This document shows, piece after piece, positions 6,968 through 17,007 of a stretch of DNA of 54,182 nt. Each line of letters starts with the position of its first letter. Within the stretch, counting starts at the first letter, position 1. The notes beneath the pieces are model-generated. The model saw only the letters and a program-made list of their open reading frames with translations, searched no databases and was not told where the DNA came from. The stretch comes from CAZYTO01 sp964650405. Its GTDB lineage: Bacteria; Acidobacteriota; Thermoanaerobaculia; Gp7-AA8. A program made the translations under genes and the position numbers. Where the stretch lies: the NCBI GenBank assembly GCA_964650405.1, contig CAZYTO010000006.1:1-54182 (forward strand). The letters are read 5' to 3'.

Positions 6968-9106
6968 CTAGTTCTTCCTCACGATCTGCAGGCTGGGGTC
7001 GTTCGTGATGTTGTCGGTAGTCGAGCCGTAGATGATGGCGCTCCCGCTGTTGATGGTGAAGGTCAGGGTCTCGCCGCCGGACAAGGTGAAACCGTCGAGC
7101 AGCGACGCCGAGCCGGGCTGCGTGAAGAACGTGGCGCCGTACGTCTTGTCGGTCGTCTTGACGACGATGCCGTCCTTGTCGCGCACGGTGACGGTGAACG
7201 ACACGCCCTGATCGAGGGTGCGGACGCCGATGTTGAGCCGGAACTTGGCGAAGTCCGCCGGGGCGATGATGGCCCCCGAGTCGCCGGTGACGAGTGCGTC
7301 GGCAGGATTGACGGCCTCTTCGCTGAGGCCGCTCGTGCCGTTGGCGCCGGCGTCGTTGAAGACCCGCACGGAGCTGACCGGCAGCGGCGAGTTCGCGTCG
7401 CCGATGATGTCCGCCGAGCCGAGGCCGCTCTTGGACATGGCTGGCAGCAGGTCGTCGTAGCTGAGCGTCTTTCCGGGCGCGAGCGCATAGGTTAGCGACG
7501 GATCGCTGTTCGAGCCGGTGGTGCCGGTGGTGTGAAAGATGATCTTGCCGGTGACGGTGACGCCCTTGGCGTTGTAGAGCTGGAGCGAGGTCTTGAAGAA
7601 CGAGCCGTTCGCCCCGGGCAGCGAGCCGACGACGGGCAGGATGCGCACGATTGGAGGGATGCCGGCCTTCACCAGGACGGAGACGGCGGCGGACGACGGC
7701 GAGGTGTTGTCGCACGACCCGCTGTGGTTGCGGGCGCGCACGCGGTAGTAGTAACGGGTGTCGGCCGTGGCCGTGTGCGTGAAGGTGGCGTGCGTGGCGG
7801 TCACGGTGGTCGTGACGGGATTGGTGAAGTTGGTGTCGAGCGCCTCGTCGATTGCGTACTCGCTGGCGTTGTCGACGACCGGCCACGAGACGTCGTACGC
7901 GATGCCCGAACCTGCCTCGGACGGCGCGGCAGCGACCGGCGCCGCCGGAGTGAGGCAGACCGTGGAGACGGTGAGGTTGGCGCTCTTCGACCCGCTGCCG
8001 AGCGAGGCGGGGAGCGTGGCCATGAGGGTCGTCGCGCCGAGCTTGATCCCGTTCACGGGGAACGTTGTGCTGGTCGTGCCGGCGGTGAGTGTAACGGTCG
8101 ACTGCACGGTGGCCACCGCGGGGTCGGCGGTGCTCAGGGTGACGACGGTGTCGCTGGGCTGGGCGGCGGTGATGCCGAGAGTCATGGTGGCCGAGCCGCC
8201 CAGGGGAACGGTCTGATTGAAGGGGTTGAGGAAGAGACCGGGAGGGACGACGTCGACCGTGGCCTGCGACGTCGCGCCGCCGCTGCCCGGCGGAAGCGTG
8301 GCGGTGATCGTCGTCTGGCCGAGGGAGAGGGCATTGATGGCGAACATTCCGGTGGTCGCGCCGGGCAGGATCGTGACGCTTGACGGAACGGTGGCCACGC
8401 CCGTGTTGGAGGAGGAGAGCGCGACGCTGGTGGACGAGCCGACCGGGCCACTGAGCGTGGCGGTCAGCGTGGTGGACGCCGAATGGAGGGGCGCGGTGAG
8501 GGCCGACGGGGTGAGGGTCACGGTCAGCGGAGCGATGTTGATGGCGCCGTTGACCAGCGCCAGGTTCCCGCCGCCCTGCGTCTCTTTCGTTGCGGCGGAG
8601 CCGCCGGCGTCCGTGAGCTGGGTCGTGCCGGCGTTGAGGGTCAGCGTGATCGTCGATCCGGGCGTGGACGACGCGCTGAGCTGGAAGACGAGGTGGGCGA
8701 CCTGGTTGCCCGGCGCGGCGGCGTTGAGCGTGAACGGAATCAGGTTGGTCGATTCCTGAAAGGTGTCGAGCAGGGAGATCGAGCCCGCCGACTGCGGCGA
8801 GGTCTCGAAGGTGGGCGTCAATGAAGCAGTGATCCCGGCCCGGGAGAAGGTCACCGAGGTGACGGCCGCGGCCGGCGCATAGTCGACTTTGATGCTGAAC
8901 GACTGGATCTTCGAGCCTGTGGGCTGGTCGATCCCCAGCGGCGTGCCCGAGACGTCGCGGATGTAGACCGGCACGTCGACGCTCGTCCCGGCGTTGGCGC
9001 CGACGGCGCCGACGGTGATGACGTCCTGCTGCGCGCTGGCGAAGGGCGCGGCCAGAGAAACGACGAGGAGTAACGCGAGAACGATGTGGCGCTGCACGAG
9101 TGTCAT
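6968..9106 (-). CDS. Secreted multidomain protein with N-terminal cohesin-like domain
   Basis: Protein of 712 aa. The signal peptide spans residues 1-25 (ends PFASAQ). Residues about 27-185 form a cohesin-like domain: DVITVGAVGANAGTSVDVPV, AGITASLTPTFE, STPGSTITLTLNAG. It is followed by Ig/Big-like domains to about 400, a fibronectin-III-like domain (YDVSWPVVDNASEYAIDE ... YYYRVRARNHSGSC) and a C-terminal beta-rich domain of about 200 aa. ATG 9106 overlaps the stop of the 2384-aa gene as ATGA, so the two should be co-translated. It lacks a dockerin of its own, while the partner has one. An extracellular or surface-exposed adhesive or structural role is inferred. Confidence 0.8.
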   Translation of the reverse strand: MTLVQRHIVLALLLVVSLAAPFASAQQDVITVGAVGANAGTSVDVPVYIRDVSGTPLGIDQPTGSKIQSFSIKVDYAPAAAVTSVTFSRAGITASLTPTFETSPQSAGSISLLDTFQESTNLIPFTLNAAAPGNQVAHLVFQLSASSTPGSTITLTLNAGTTQLTDAGGSAATKETQGGGNLALVNGAINIAPLTVTLTPSALTAPLHSASTTLTATLSGPVGSSTSVALSSSNTGVATVPSSVTILPGATTGMFAINALSLGQTTITATLPPGSGGATSQATVDVVPPGLFLNPFNQTVPLGGSATMTLGITAAQPSDTVVTLSTADPAVATVQSTVTLTAGTTSTTFPVNGIKLGATTLMATLPASLGSGSKSANLTVSTVCLTPAAPVAAAPSEAGSGIAYDVSWPVVDNASEYAIDEALDTNFTNPVTTTVTATHATFTHTATADTRYYYRVRARNHSGSCDNTSPSSAAVSVLVKAGIPPIVRILPVVGSLPGANGSFFKTSLQLYNAKGVTVTGKIIFHTTGTTGSNSDPSLTYALAPGKTLSYDDLLPAMSKSGLGSADIIGDANSPLPVSSVRVFNDAGANGTSGLSEEAVNPADALVTGDSGAIIAPADFAKFRLNIGVRTLDQGVSFTVTVRDKDGIVVKTTDKTYGATFFTQPGSASLLDGFTLSGGETLTFTINSGSAIIYGSTTDNITNDPSLQIVRKN

Positions 9107-12100
9107 TCGGAGTCCCTGTCCTTGGCCCGGGCTGGGCGAGTGATGGAGATGGTGGTGCCGTGGAGCGTGAGTGTACCGTTGCCGACGGTGGCCTCGAGCG
9201 TGCCCGTGGCGTTGCCGAGTGTGGTCACGGCGGAGTCGAGCGTAAGGCGGAGAGTGCCGGCGGGTGGCGCGTCGAGCTCGATCTCGGCGACGACGCCGTC
9301 GAGGTGCGCATTCTCGCCGAACGAGCCGATATAGGAGACGGCGTTCGCCGATTCCCGTGTTGTCTCGAAGGCCGGAGTGAGGCTTGCCAGCGCCGCGGCG
9401 CGGTGGATGGTGACGCCGGCGGCGCCGTCGGCGAGGCCGGCGATGCGAACCTTCACCGAGACCGCCTGCGCCGTGCCCGATCCGGTCGAGACGAGAACCG
9501 GCACGACGTAACGGCCGTCGTGGAGCTGCGGCGTTCCGAGGGAGACGCTGCCTTTGAGTGCGGGCCGGGCCTTGGGTACACCCGTCGCGGGCGCCACGCT
9601 GGCGCCGGCGAGATGACCGTACGGATGCGGGCCGCTGTTGAAGAGATAGCTCACGACGTAGAAGATGTCGGCCGGATCGACGACGCCGTCGCCGTTCGCG
9701 TCTCCCGAAGCGACCGGGCCCCCGGTGCCCTTCGGCGCGGGACCGTTCGTGAAGAGGTAGTTGACGAGGTAGAAGATGTCGGCCGGGTCGACCGTCACGT
9801 CCCCGTTCGGATCGAACTTTTCCTGACCGGGGATGGGGGTTACGGGGACGAGGGCGGTCTTCGACGCGGCACAGCCGCCCGAGCCGGTGATGGTGGCTTT
9901 CAGGGACATGGTGCCGATGCTGCCAGCCGTGAAGCTGACGTTGGTCCCGGTCGCGCTGCCGGTGAACGTGCCGCCGGTGATGGTCCAGAGATACGTGGCC
10001 CCGGCCATGGGGGCGACGGAGGCAGTCCCGGCCGTCCCGGTGACGACCGAGGTTGCGGTCGTGATGGTGACGGTGGGTGTTGGGGCGGCGCCGATCACGA
10101 TCGGGTCGGAAGAGACGATGACCTGACCGCAGGAAGTATTCGAGACGTATCGGGTCTGGTAACTCCCGGGTACCGTCGCAACGTAGGAATCGGCGCTCCA
10201 GAAGAGGCTCGTTCCGTCGCGGTACCAATCGACCGGGCCCAGGGTCGAGTGGAGGGTGATGGAACCGGGCGTGCAGATCGTCTGGCTACCGGTGGCCGTC
10301 ACCACGGGCTTGGCCGGTGCGCTGGCAATCTGGACGGGGAGGGTGGAGGACATGAGGCTCGAGCAGGAGCCGCTGCTGACCTGCACGCTGTAGTTGCCGG
10401 TGGCCGTGGCGCTGTACGTGTTCCCGGTGGCGCCGGAGATGGGCGCGCCGTTGAGGAACCACTGGTTGCCGCTCTGGTAGTTGGAGGAGAGGCTGACGTT
10501 GACGCAGCCGAACAGTCCGTTCGGTGCCGTGACCTGCGGGGTGACGCCGGCCAGGCCCGCCGACGTGATGACGACCGGTGACGAGACGAGACTGAGGCAG
10601 CCATTCCCCGCCGTCTGCACGGTGTAGGTGCCGGCGGTGGCCGGCTGGTACGTGACTCCTGAGGCTCCGTTGACGGCGGAGCCGTCCCGGAACCACTGGT
10701 TCCCGCTGCCGTTGCTCGAAGTGAGCGTGACCCCGGAGACGCTGCCGCAGAAGCTCGTCGGCCCGCTCGTGGCGATCGACGGCTGCGACGGCGACTGGGC
10801 CACCGTGATGTTCACGCCGAGGGAGGTCACCGTGCACGTGCCGTTCGTCAACTGCACGGCATAGAAGCCGGAGGAGGTGGGCACGTAGGACTGGCCCGTG
10901 GCACTGGCAATGGGCGTTCCGTTGCGCAGCCACTGGTTCCCGCTCGTGCTGCTCGAGGTGAGAGTGGTGGGGGTGACGGAACAGAACGACGCCGGTCCGT
11001 TGATGCTGATCGCCGGTGCCGCCGGCGACGTGGCGAAGGACACCGTCACCGGTGCCGAGATGCTGCTGGCGCAGCCGGCCACCGTCGTGCCGACGGTGTA
11101 GACGCCCGCCTGGGCCACGTTGTAGACCTGCCCGGTGGCGTTGGCGATGAGGCCGCCGTTGAGGTACCACTGGTTGCCGGCGGGATTGCTCGACGTGAGC
11201 TGCAGCGGCGGATCGGCGCTGCACCAGGTCACCGAGCCGCCCGGTGTGACCGACGGCTGGGCGGGATACGGGTTGACCGTCACCTGGATGCCGGCGGAAG
11301 CGCTGCTGCTGCAGCCGCCGGCGGTGGTCACGACGGTGTAGGTGCCGGATGCAGTGGCTGCGTACGAGGCCCCCGTGGCGCTGGCGATCAGTTGACCGTC
11401 GCGGTACCACTGGTTGCCGGTGGCGCTGCTCGACTTGAGGGTGGCGCTCCCGCCGGTACAGAAGGTGAGACTGTCCGTCGTCGTGATCGACGGCGTGGCC
11501 GGTTTAGGCACGCTGGTCACGGTGACCGGCGCGGAGATGCCGCTCGGACAGCCGTTCGCCGTCACCTGCAGCGTGTAATTGCCCGGGGTGGAGGCGGGAT
11601 ACGTGTTCTGCGTTCCACCGGAAATCGGACTGCCTTCCAGGAACCACTGGTTGCCCGTGGCGCTGCTGGACTGGAGCGTCACAGCCGCGTTGTCACAAAT
11701 GGCCAGGGAGCCCGCCGGTGTGATGGCTGGCGTGGCGGGGATCGGATTGACGATGACGGGCGCGGCGGCCGAGGGCGTGCTGCTGCAGCCGTTCTGCGTG
11801 ACCACCACGGTGTAGCTGCCCGCGGCGGTGGCGGGATACGACTGGCTCGTGGCGCCGGAGAGGGCTTGGCCGTCTTTGAACCACTGATTGCCGAGGGCCG
11901 TGGTCGAGGTCAGGGTGACGCTGCCGCCCTGGCAGAACGTGAGCGAGCCGGAGAAGTTCATGCCGGGCCGGTCGGGGATGGCGTTGACGGCCACGGTGAC
12001 GGGCGCCGACGGGCCGCTGGGGCAACCGCCGTTGAGCGTGACCACTGTGTAGACGCCGCTGGACGAGATCGACAGGACGCGGGAAAGGCCGCCCGGGAGC

Positions 12101-15100
12101 GGGGAGCCGTTCAGATACCACTGGCTGGAGCTCCCGCTGCTGGAGGTCAGGATTACGCTGCCTCCCTGGCAGAACGTCGTGGGCCCGTTGGCCGAGATCG
12201 TCGGGGTGGGCGGCTGTGCGGATACCGCGACCGAGGTCCCGGCGGACGTCACCGAACATCCGCTCTGCGTAACCACCACTTCATACTTGCCGGAGGTGGT
12301 GGCGACGAGGCTCGAAGCGGTGGCGCCGGCGATCGGCGTTCCGTCCACGTACCACTGGTTCCCGGTGGCGTAGCTCGACGTGAGGGTCACGCTGCCGCCG
12401 GTGCAGAAGGAGAGCGGGCCGTCGGCGGAGACGGTCGGCGTCTGGAGCGGGTTTGGATTGACCGTGACCACGACGCCAGCGGACGCACTGCTGACGCAGC
12501 CGTTGGCGGTGACGATGGCCGTGTAGGTTCCCGATGCGCCCACGCTGATGCTCGGCGTGGTCAACCCGAGAGAGAGCCCGTTGTTGTACCAGGAGTTGCC
12601 GGTGGCACTGCTCGAGGTGAGCGTGACGCTGCCGCCGCCGCAGAACGTCGTCGGTCCGCCCGCCGTGATCGTGGGGGTGGCGGGCAGCGTCTTCACGGTG
12701 ACACTCACGGGATTCGACGGGGAGCTCGTGCAGCCGCCCGCCGGGGTGGCGGTGACGGTGTAGCTCCCGGAGGCGGCAGTGCTGTACGTCGTCGAGGTCG
12801 CCCCGTTGATCGGGGAGCCGTTGAGGTACCACTGGTTCCCGGAGGCGGCGGTGGAGGTCAGGGTCACGCTGTTGCCGGCGCAGAACGTCGTCGCGCCGCT
12901 GACCGCGATCGAGGGCGTGGGAGCCGGAGTCTGGAGCGCGACCGCGACCGGCGCGGACGGGAAGCTGCTGCAACCGGCCGTGGTCACGGTGACCGTGTAG
13001 TTGCCGGCGGCGGTGGCGCTGTAGGTGGGACCGACGCTGCCAAGAATGACGGTGCCGTCGACGTACCACTGGTTGCCGGAGGGGCTGCTCGACGTGAGCA
13101 GCACGCTGCCTCCGTTGCAGAACGTCGTCGGGCCGCCGGCCGTGATCGACGGCGTCGGCGTGGAGGTCTGGGTGGCGATGTCGGCGGTGCTTCCGGCATT
13201 GCAGCCGGAGGCGGTCGAGGTGACCAGGATCAGGGTCGTGGTGCCGGACGGACCGGCCGTGAAGGTGACCGTCGGCGCGCTCGCTCCCGCCGTGATCGTG
13301 CCGTTCACGATCGACCATGCATACGCGATAGCTCCGGCGCTGGCGGTGGCCGTATTGCCCGTCGAGAACGGGCAGACCTGGGTGGCGGACGGCGTGATGA
13401 CCGGAGGCGTCACCGCGTCGCAGACGCTGATCTGGTCGCAGAGCGTCACGCTGTCGAGCGAGGGCGTGACCGACGAATCCGTCGTGGCCAGGTAGGCCGT
13501 GTACTTCAGGTAGCGCCGGCCGTTGAACTGGGCGAGGGAGGCGCCGCTGGTGGTGAAGAACGTGGCGCTCGTGCCGTCCGGTCCCACGAACGTGAACGGC
13601 CCCGAGGCCGCGTTGCTGGCGGCGATCTGGAAGGTCACGGAGGTGCCGGCCGGCGTCGTGGCGGCCCAGGTCAGCGTCTTCCACGTCATCCCGGCGCCGG
13701 GGACGACGGCGCCGCTGTCCTTGAGCGATGAGACCAGGGAGCCGGAAGTCCGGTAGACCGACGGCGCGCTCGTGGCGAGCTTCACGCTGCCGGGGTTGCT
13801 CGTCAGGTCGACGTTGGTCATGCCCGTTCCGGCCTGGAAGTCGGCCTGCGTCGTGTCCGTGAAGCAGGCCGCCGTGGTGGTGGGGGAGAGGGCGAAGTCC
13901 TGCGTCGTGGTGACGCCGTTGCTGACGACGACGTTGCTCTGCGAGGCGGTGTCGTAGCCTGCGGCCGCCGCGGTCACGGTGTAGGTACCGGTGACGAGGG
14001 TGATGCCGTATGCGCCGGTGCCGTCGGTGACGGCGGCGTAGAGACCGGCCCCGACGTTTGCGCCCGCGATCGGAATCGCGTTCACCGTGACGTGGCCGCT
14101 CAACGTGCCCAGCGACGCTCCGCATGGCGGGAACGCCGCGGGCGCCGATGCCGCCGAGACGGCCGTCATCGGCGTGAGAATCGTGCCCGGACAGTTGTTC
14201 GTGGCCGCGACGAAGTAGTAGTAGGTCGCCCCGGCCAGACCGGTGGTGTCGTCGAAGGTTGTGGCGGTTAGGTTCGAGGCGAGCGCCGTACCACCGGGGA
14301 ACGTCGCGGTCGTGGAGCGGTAGACGGCGTACGTTCCGCCCGTGCCGTTCGTCCCCCAGCCGCCCGGGGCGGCCCACGACAGGTGGATGCGGGGCGACGG
14401 AGCGCAGGTGTTGCTCAGGACCGGTGCGGTGATTCCCGTGGGCGCCGAGCAGTTGACGATGGTGGCCGTGCCGGCATCTTCGAGGCGCGAGGGCGCAACG
14501 TTGTCGGCGCTCGGGAAGAACTGGCGCGAATCGGTCCAGAAGGGATGGACCTGCCGGTTCGCGGCCACGCAGCCGCCGTAGTCGCCGTACTGGTTGGCGT
14601 TGCTGCTGAAATTGTCGTTGTTGGAGTTCTCGTCGGAATAATTGACGGCGTTGTGCCATCCGATGGCGCCGCTGTCCGTGACGAGCAGGTTGGGCTCGAA
14701 GGAGACGGCGCCGTTCGAGGAGCGGCCGTAGAAGATCTGCGTTTTCCGGTTGTTCGGATCGAGCCGCGTGTCGTACCACGAGACGTTCACCGTGCCGTCC
14801 GACTGGTCGACCGAGAGCCACGGGAAGAACTGCGAGGCCGTGCCGGTGTCGTCGTTCGTCTTCACCGGCAGGGACCACGTCGCCCCGCCGTTCGTGGAAC
14901 GGACGACGTAGCTGTTGAGGTCCGTGCCGCTGTTCGTCCCCGCGGGGAAGTCGCAGTAGGCCACGTAGAGCGTTCCGAAGAACGGGGAGGCCGGGTTGCG
15001 GTCGACGTCCAGCGATCCGAAGGCGTTCACGCCGCGGTAATCCTGCGCGGGCGGGTTGTTGTTGTTCCCGAAGGAGAGGAGCGCGGCGGAGACGACCACC

Positions 15101-16257
15101 ACCGGCGCGGACCATGTGGTGCCGCCGTCGATGGACTTCGAGAAGACGATCTTCTCCCCGGTCTGACCGCCGCCGGGGTAGATGAGGCGGTTCCAGATGA
15201 CGTAGACCGTACCGTCGCCAGCGACCTTCACGTCCGCCCCGACGTCGTACGTGCCGAAGCCCGTCGAGGGCAGGACGACCTGGGTCCACCACACGCCGTC
15301 ATCCGAGTGGGCCACGCGCTCGATGTTGTTCTGGTCCCAGATGACGTAGAGGCGGCCGGGGTGCGACTTCGCCGACGGTGGTCCGGCCGAGTTGTCGACG
15401 GCGATCATCTCCTTGTCGTCGAAGAGGGAGGGATTGGCGAGATCGTTGACGACCGTGCCGAGGGAGCTCCAGGTCTGCCCGGCATCGGTGGAGCGGGCCA
15501 CGACGATGGCCGTGGAGTTGGCGCCGGCCAGGAGCATGTAGGCGGCATATGCGCGGCCCTGGCTGTCCCAGGCCACGGCGGGGTCGCTGCCGAAGAAGAA
15601 GTTCCCTCCCGCCGGTCCGGTCAGCGACGCGGGCCACGGTGCGCAGTTGTACTTCCAGGTGGCGCCGCCGTCGGTCGAGCCGTACAGGGCCTGCGTGCCG
15701 TAGGTGCCGGAGAAGCCGCCCGTGGGCGAGAGGCAGTTGGGCGTGGTGTCCTGAAAGAACGTGTTGGCGGCCGCCACGAGCTGTTGCGGGTTGTTCAGGT
15801 TGACGGCGATCTGCATCTCGCCCTGGTAGTCGCCGACGCCGCCGCCCGGGTCGACGTTGGCTCCCACCCCCGCCGCCTGGGCCCGGATGAGCTCCTCGGC
15901 CGCGGGATCAGGGGACTGGAGGGAGAGCGGGCCGCTGCTCTGCCGTACGACCTTGAAGAGCCCCGTGTCGCGGCTGAGGGCCTTCCACAGCTTGCTCTCG
16001 CACTCGATCCAGGGCGGCACCTCGGCCATGTTGGGCCGGGCCCTCCGGGCCTTCTCGAATGTCAGGCCCGGGTCTTCCTTCGCGGCGATGACGCTGTCAA
16101 GGATGGCCTCGGTGAGGATGCCGCGGCACTGCTGGAGCTGCGGCACGCCGGTCAGCAGCAGCACCGGTTGCCGGGACCCGTTTCCACCGGCCGCAGCCGG
16201 GAGGGTGAGGGACAGCAGAACCGTGCCGAGCACGGCGAGGATTGCATTTCTACTCAT
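9103..16257 (-). CDS. Giant secreted protein: BNR/sialidase-like head, 13 Ig-like repeats, dockerin, cohesin
   Basis: Protein of 2384 aa, starting at ATG 16257 where MSRNAILAVLGTVLLSLTL gives a signal peptide. The head, to about residue 640, has BNR/sialidase-type repeats (STDGGATW, STDAGQTW, SIDGGTTW, STNGGATW), suggesting a beta-propeller. Next come an FN3-like domain, a carboxypeptidase-regulatory-like domain, a PKD-like region, and 13 tandem Ig-like domains of about 79 aa with a conserved Cys pair. A further PKD-like domain precedes a type I dockerin pair (DPNGDVTVDPADIFYL and DANGDGVVDPADIFYV, about 2148-2215) and a C-terminal cohesin-like domain (about 2235-2375). The stop overlaps the next gene as ATGA. 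An adhesin or glycan-binding surface role is likely; no catalytic site was identified. Confidence 0.85.
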   Translation of the reverse strand: MSRNAILAVLGTVLLSLTLPAAAGGNGSRQPVLLLTGVPQLQQCRGILTEAILDSVIAAKEDPGLTFEKARRARPNMAEVPPWIECESKLWKALSRDTGLFKVVRQSSGPLSLQSPDPAAEELIRAQAAGVGANVDPGGGVGDYQGEMQIAVNLNNPQQLVAAANTFFQDTTPNCLSPTGGFSGTYGTQALYGSTDGGATWKYNCAPWPASLTGPAGGNFFFGSDPAVAWDSQGRAYAAYMLLAGANSTAIVVARSTDAGQTWSSLGTVVNDLANPSLFDDKEMIAVDNSAGPPSAKSHPGRLYVIWDQNNIERVAHSDDGVWWTQVVLPSTGFGTYDVGADVKVAGDGTVYVIWNRLIYPGGGQTGEKIVFSKSIDGGTTWSAPVVVVSAALLSFGNNNNPPAQDYRGVNAFGSLDVDRNPASPFFGTLYVAYCDFPAGTNSGTDLNSYVVRSTNGGATWSLPVKTNDDTGTASQFFPWLSVDQSDGTVNVSWYDTRLDPNNRKTQIFYGRSSNGAVSFEPNLLVTDSGAIGWHNAVNYSDENSNNDNFSSNANQYGDYGGCVAANRQVHPFWTDSRQFFPSADNVAPSRLEDAGTATIVNCSAPTGITAPVLSNTCAPSPRIHLSWAAPGGWGTNGTGGTYAVYRSTTATFPGGTALASNLTATTFDDTTGLAGATYYYFVAATNNCPGTILTPMTAVSAASAPAAFPPCGASLGTLSGHVTVNAIPIAGANVGAGLYAAVTDGTGAYGITLVTGTYTVTAAAAGYDTASQSNVVVSNGVTTTQDFALSPTTTAACFTDTTQADFQAGTGMTNVDLTSNPGSVKLATSAPSVYRTSGSLVSSLKDSGAVVPGAGMTWKTLTWAATTPAGTSVTFQIAASNAASGPFTFVGPDGTSATFFTTSGASLAQFNGRRYLKYTAYLATTDSSVTPSLDSVTLCDQISVCDAVTPPVITPSATQVCPFSTGNTATASAGAIAYAWSIVNGTITAGASAPTVTFTAGPSGTTTLILVTSTASGCNAGSTADIATQTSTPTPSITAGGPTTFCNGGSVLLTSSSPSGNQWYVDGTVILGSVGPTYSATAAGNYTVTVTTAGCSSFPSAPVAVALQTPAPTPSIAVSGATTFCAGNSVTLTSTAASGNQWYLNGSPINGATSTTYSTAASGSYTVTATPAGGCTSSPSNPVSVTVKTLPATPTITAGGPTTFCGGGSVTLTSSSATGNSWYNNGLSLGLTTPSISVGASGTYTAIVTANGCVSSASAGVVVTVNPNPLQTPTVSADGPLSFCTGGSVTLTSSYATGNQWYVDGTPIAGATASSLVATTSGKYEVVVTQSGCSVTSAGTSVAVSAQPPTPTISANGPTTFCQGGSVILTSSSGSSSQWYLNGSPLPGGLSRVLSISSSGVYTVVTLNGGCPSGPSAPVTVAVNAIPDRPGMNFSGSLTFCQGGSVTLTSTTALGNQWFKDGQALSGATSQSYPATAAGSYTVVVTQNGCSSTPSAAAPVIVNPIPATPAITPAGSLAICDNAAVTLQSSSATGNQWFLEGSPISGGTQNTYPASTPGNYTLQVTANGCPSGISAPVTVTSVPKPATPSITTTDSLTFCTGGSATLKSSSATGNQWYRDGQLIASATGASYAATASGTYTVVTTAGGCSSSASAGIQVTVNPYPAQPSVTPGGSVTWCSADPPLQLTSSNPAGNQWYLNGGLIANATGQVYNVAQAGVYTVGTTVAGCASSISAPVTVSFATSPAAPAISINGPASFCSVTPTTLTSSSTSGNQWLRNGTPIASATGQSYVPTSSGFYAVQLTNGTCTVTSLGVNITVAQSPSQPSIATSGPTSFCGSVSGVTLTSSNGSGNQWFRDGSAVNGASGVTYQPATAGTYTVQTAGNGCLSLVSSPVVITSAGLAGVTPQVTAPNGLFGCVNVSLSSNYQSGNQWFLNGAPISGATGNTYSATATGNYSVQVSSGSCSSLMSSTLPVQIASAPAKPVVTATGSQTICTPGSITLHSTLGPVDWYRDGTSLFWSADSYVATVPGSYQTRYVSNTSCGQVIVSSDPIVIGAAPTPTVTITTATSVVTGTAGTASVAPMAGATYLWTITGGTFTGSATGTNVSFTAGSIGTMSLKATITGSGGCAASKTALVPVTPIPGQEKFDPNGDVTVDPADIFYLVNYLFTNGPAPKGTGGPVASGDANGDGVVDPADIFYVVSYLFNSGPHPYGHLAGASVAPATGVPKARPALKGSVSLGTPQLHDGRYVVPVLVSTGSGTAQAVSVKVRIAGLADGAAGVTIHRAAALASLTPAFETTRESANAVSYIGSFGENAHLDGVVAEIELDAPPAGTLRLTLDSAVTTLGNATGTLEATVGNGTLTLHGTTISITRPARAKDRDSE
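10090..13170 (-). repeat. Thirteen tandem ~237-bp coding repeats (Ig-like)
   Basis: The array lies inside the 2384-aa gene. Each unit encodes about 79 aa with the pattern PxxPxIxxxGPxTFC, GSVTLTSSSxxGNQWY, GxxIxGAT, GxYTVxVTxxGCSS. The two Cys per unit (in TFC and GC) are kept in nearly all copies, suggesting a disulphide per domain and therefore an extracytoplasmic location. Units differ considerably in sequence, so the array is old or diversified and not a recent expansion. Confidence 0.85.
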
Positions 16258-16457
16258 AACTGAAAATTGGGACCCATCTCCCGCTGAGTACGGCCGGCGG
16301 GAACGTGATGTCCATAGGGTCGCACGAAAGGGTGAAAATTTGGGTGACAAATAATACATGTTTGAGGGCGCCGGGCTTGTTACAGGCTGCCCGGGTTGCT
16401 GGGGTTGTTTGGTTGCTGGGCCGCGTGAAGTCGTCCCACCTCTGGTACCGTGCCACC

Positions 16458-16820
16458 ATGCTGCAGCGCGCGATCCTCTTCACCAAGAACCTCGCGGGGA
16501 TGTCGTCGTTTTACGCGACCGTGACCGGCCTGCGTCCCTCGGCCGAAACCGCCACGCCGTCATGGGTGGAACTGCAATCCCACGGCAGCTCGCTGGCCCT
16601 CCACGCCATCCCGCCCGCCCTCGCCGTCACGATCTCCATCACCACCCCGCCCCGGCCCCGCACCGACACGGCCATCAAGCTCGTCTTCGCCGTCCCCGAC
16701 GTCGCCGCAGCCCAGGCCCGGGTGGTGGAGCTGGGTGGCCTGCTGCTCGCAACGGCCGATGGCAGCAGCGACTGTGCCGATCCGGAAGGGAACGTGTTCC
16801 GGATGGAAGTAAGCGGATAG
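16458..16820 (+). CDS. VOC (glyoxalase/bleomycin-resistance/dioxygenase) superfamily protein
   Basis: Protein of 120 aa with the usual VOC length and order: MLQRAILFTKNLAGMSSFYATVTGL at the N-terminus, a central strand region, then DVAAAQARVVELGGLLL and the C-terminal DPEGNVFRMEV with the metal-ligand-type Glu. Members include glyoxalase I, dioxygenases and antibiotic-binding proteins; the substrate cannot be assigned. ATG 16458 is chosen because the domain begins there; upstream in-frame sequence has no domain. It stands alone, divergent from the giant gene. In the 200-base gap before it, 16335-16372 is AT-rich and may hold the giant gene's promoter, but no clear -35/-10 pair was found. Confidence 0.8.
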   Translation: MLQRAILFTKNLAGMSSFYATVTGLRPSAETATPSWVELQSHGSSLALHAIPPALAVTISITTPPRPRTDTAIKLVFAVPDVAAAQARVVELGGLLLATADGSSDCADPEGNVFRMEVSG

Positions 16821-17007
16821 TAGGTAAGCACATCGGTGTCCGGCGCGGCCGAACCATCACCGCACCCGGGTTGCCTGGAGGTGGCGCCCAGAGGCTTTGA
16901 CACCTAAAGTCGGAAAACGCAATGAGCTCCTCATTGCGGTGCGGGTTCGCCGGATCGCGTAGCTTGTCCGAAGCCCTACGTGGGCCGGCCGCAGATCTGC
17001 TTCCCTT

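Noticed and set aside
16258..16457. Cyclic-di-GMP riboswitch or other leader RNA before the giant adhesin-like gene
   Set aside because: I looked for conserved GEMM-type segments and found none; only an AT-rich stretch is supported.
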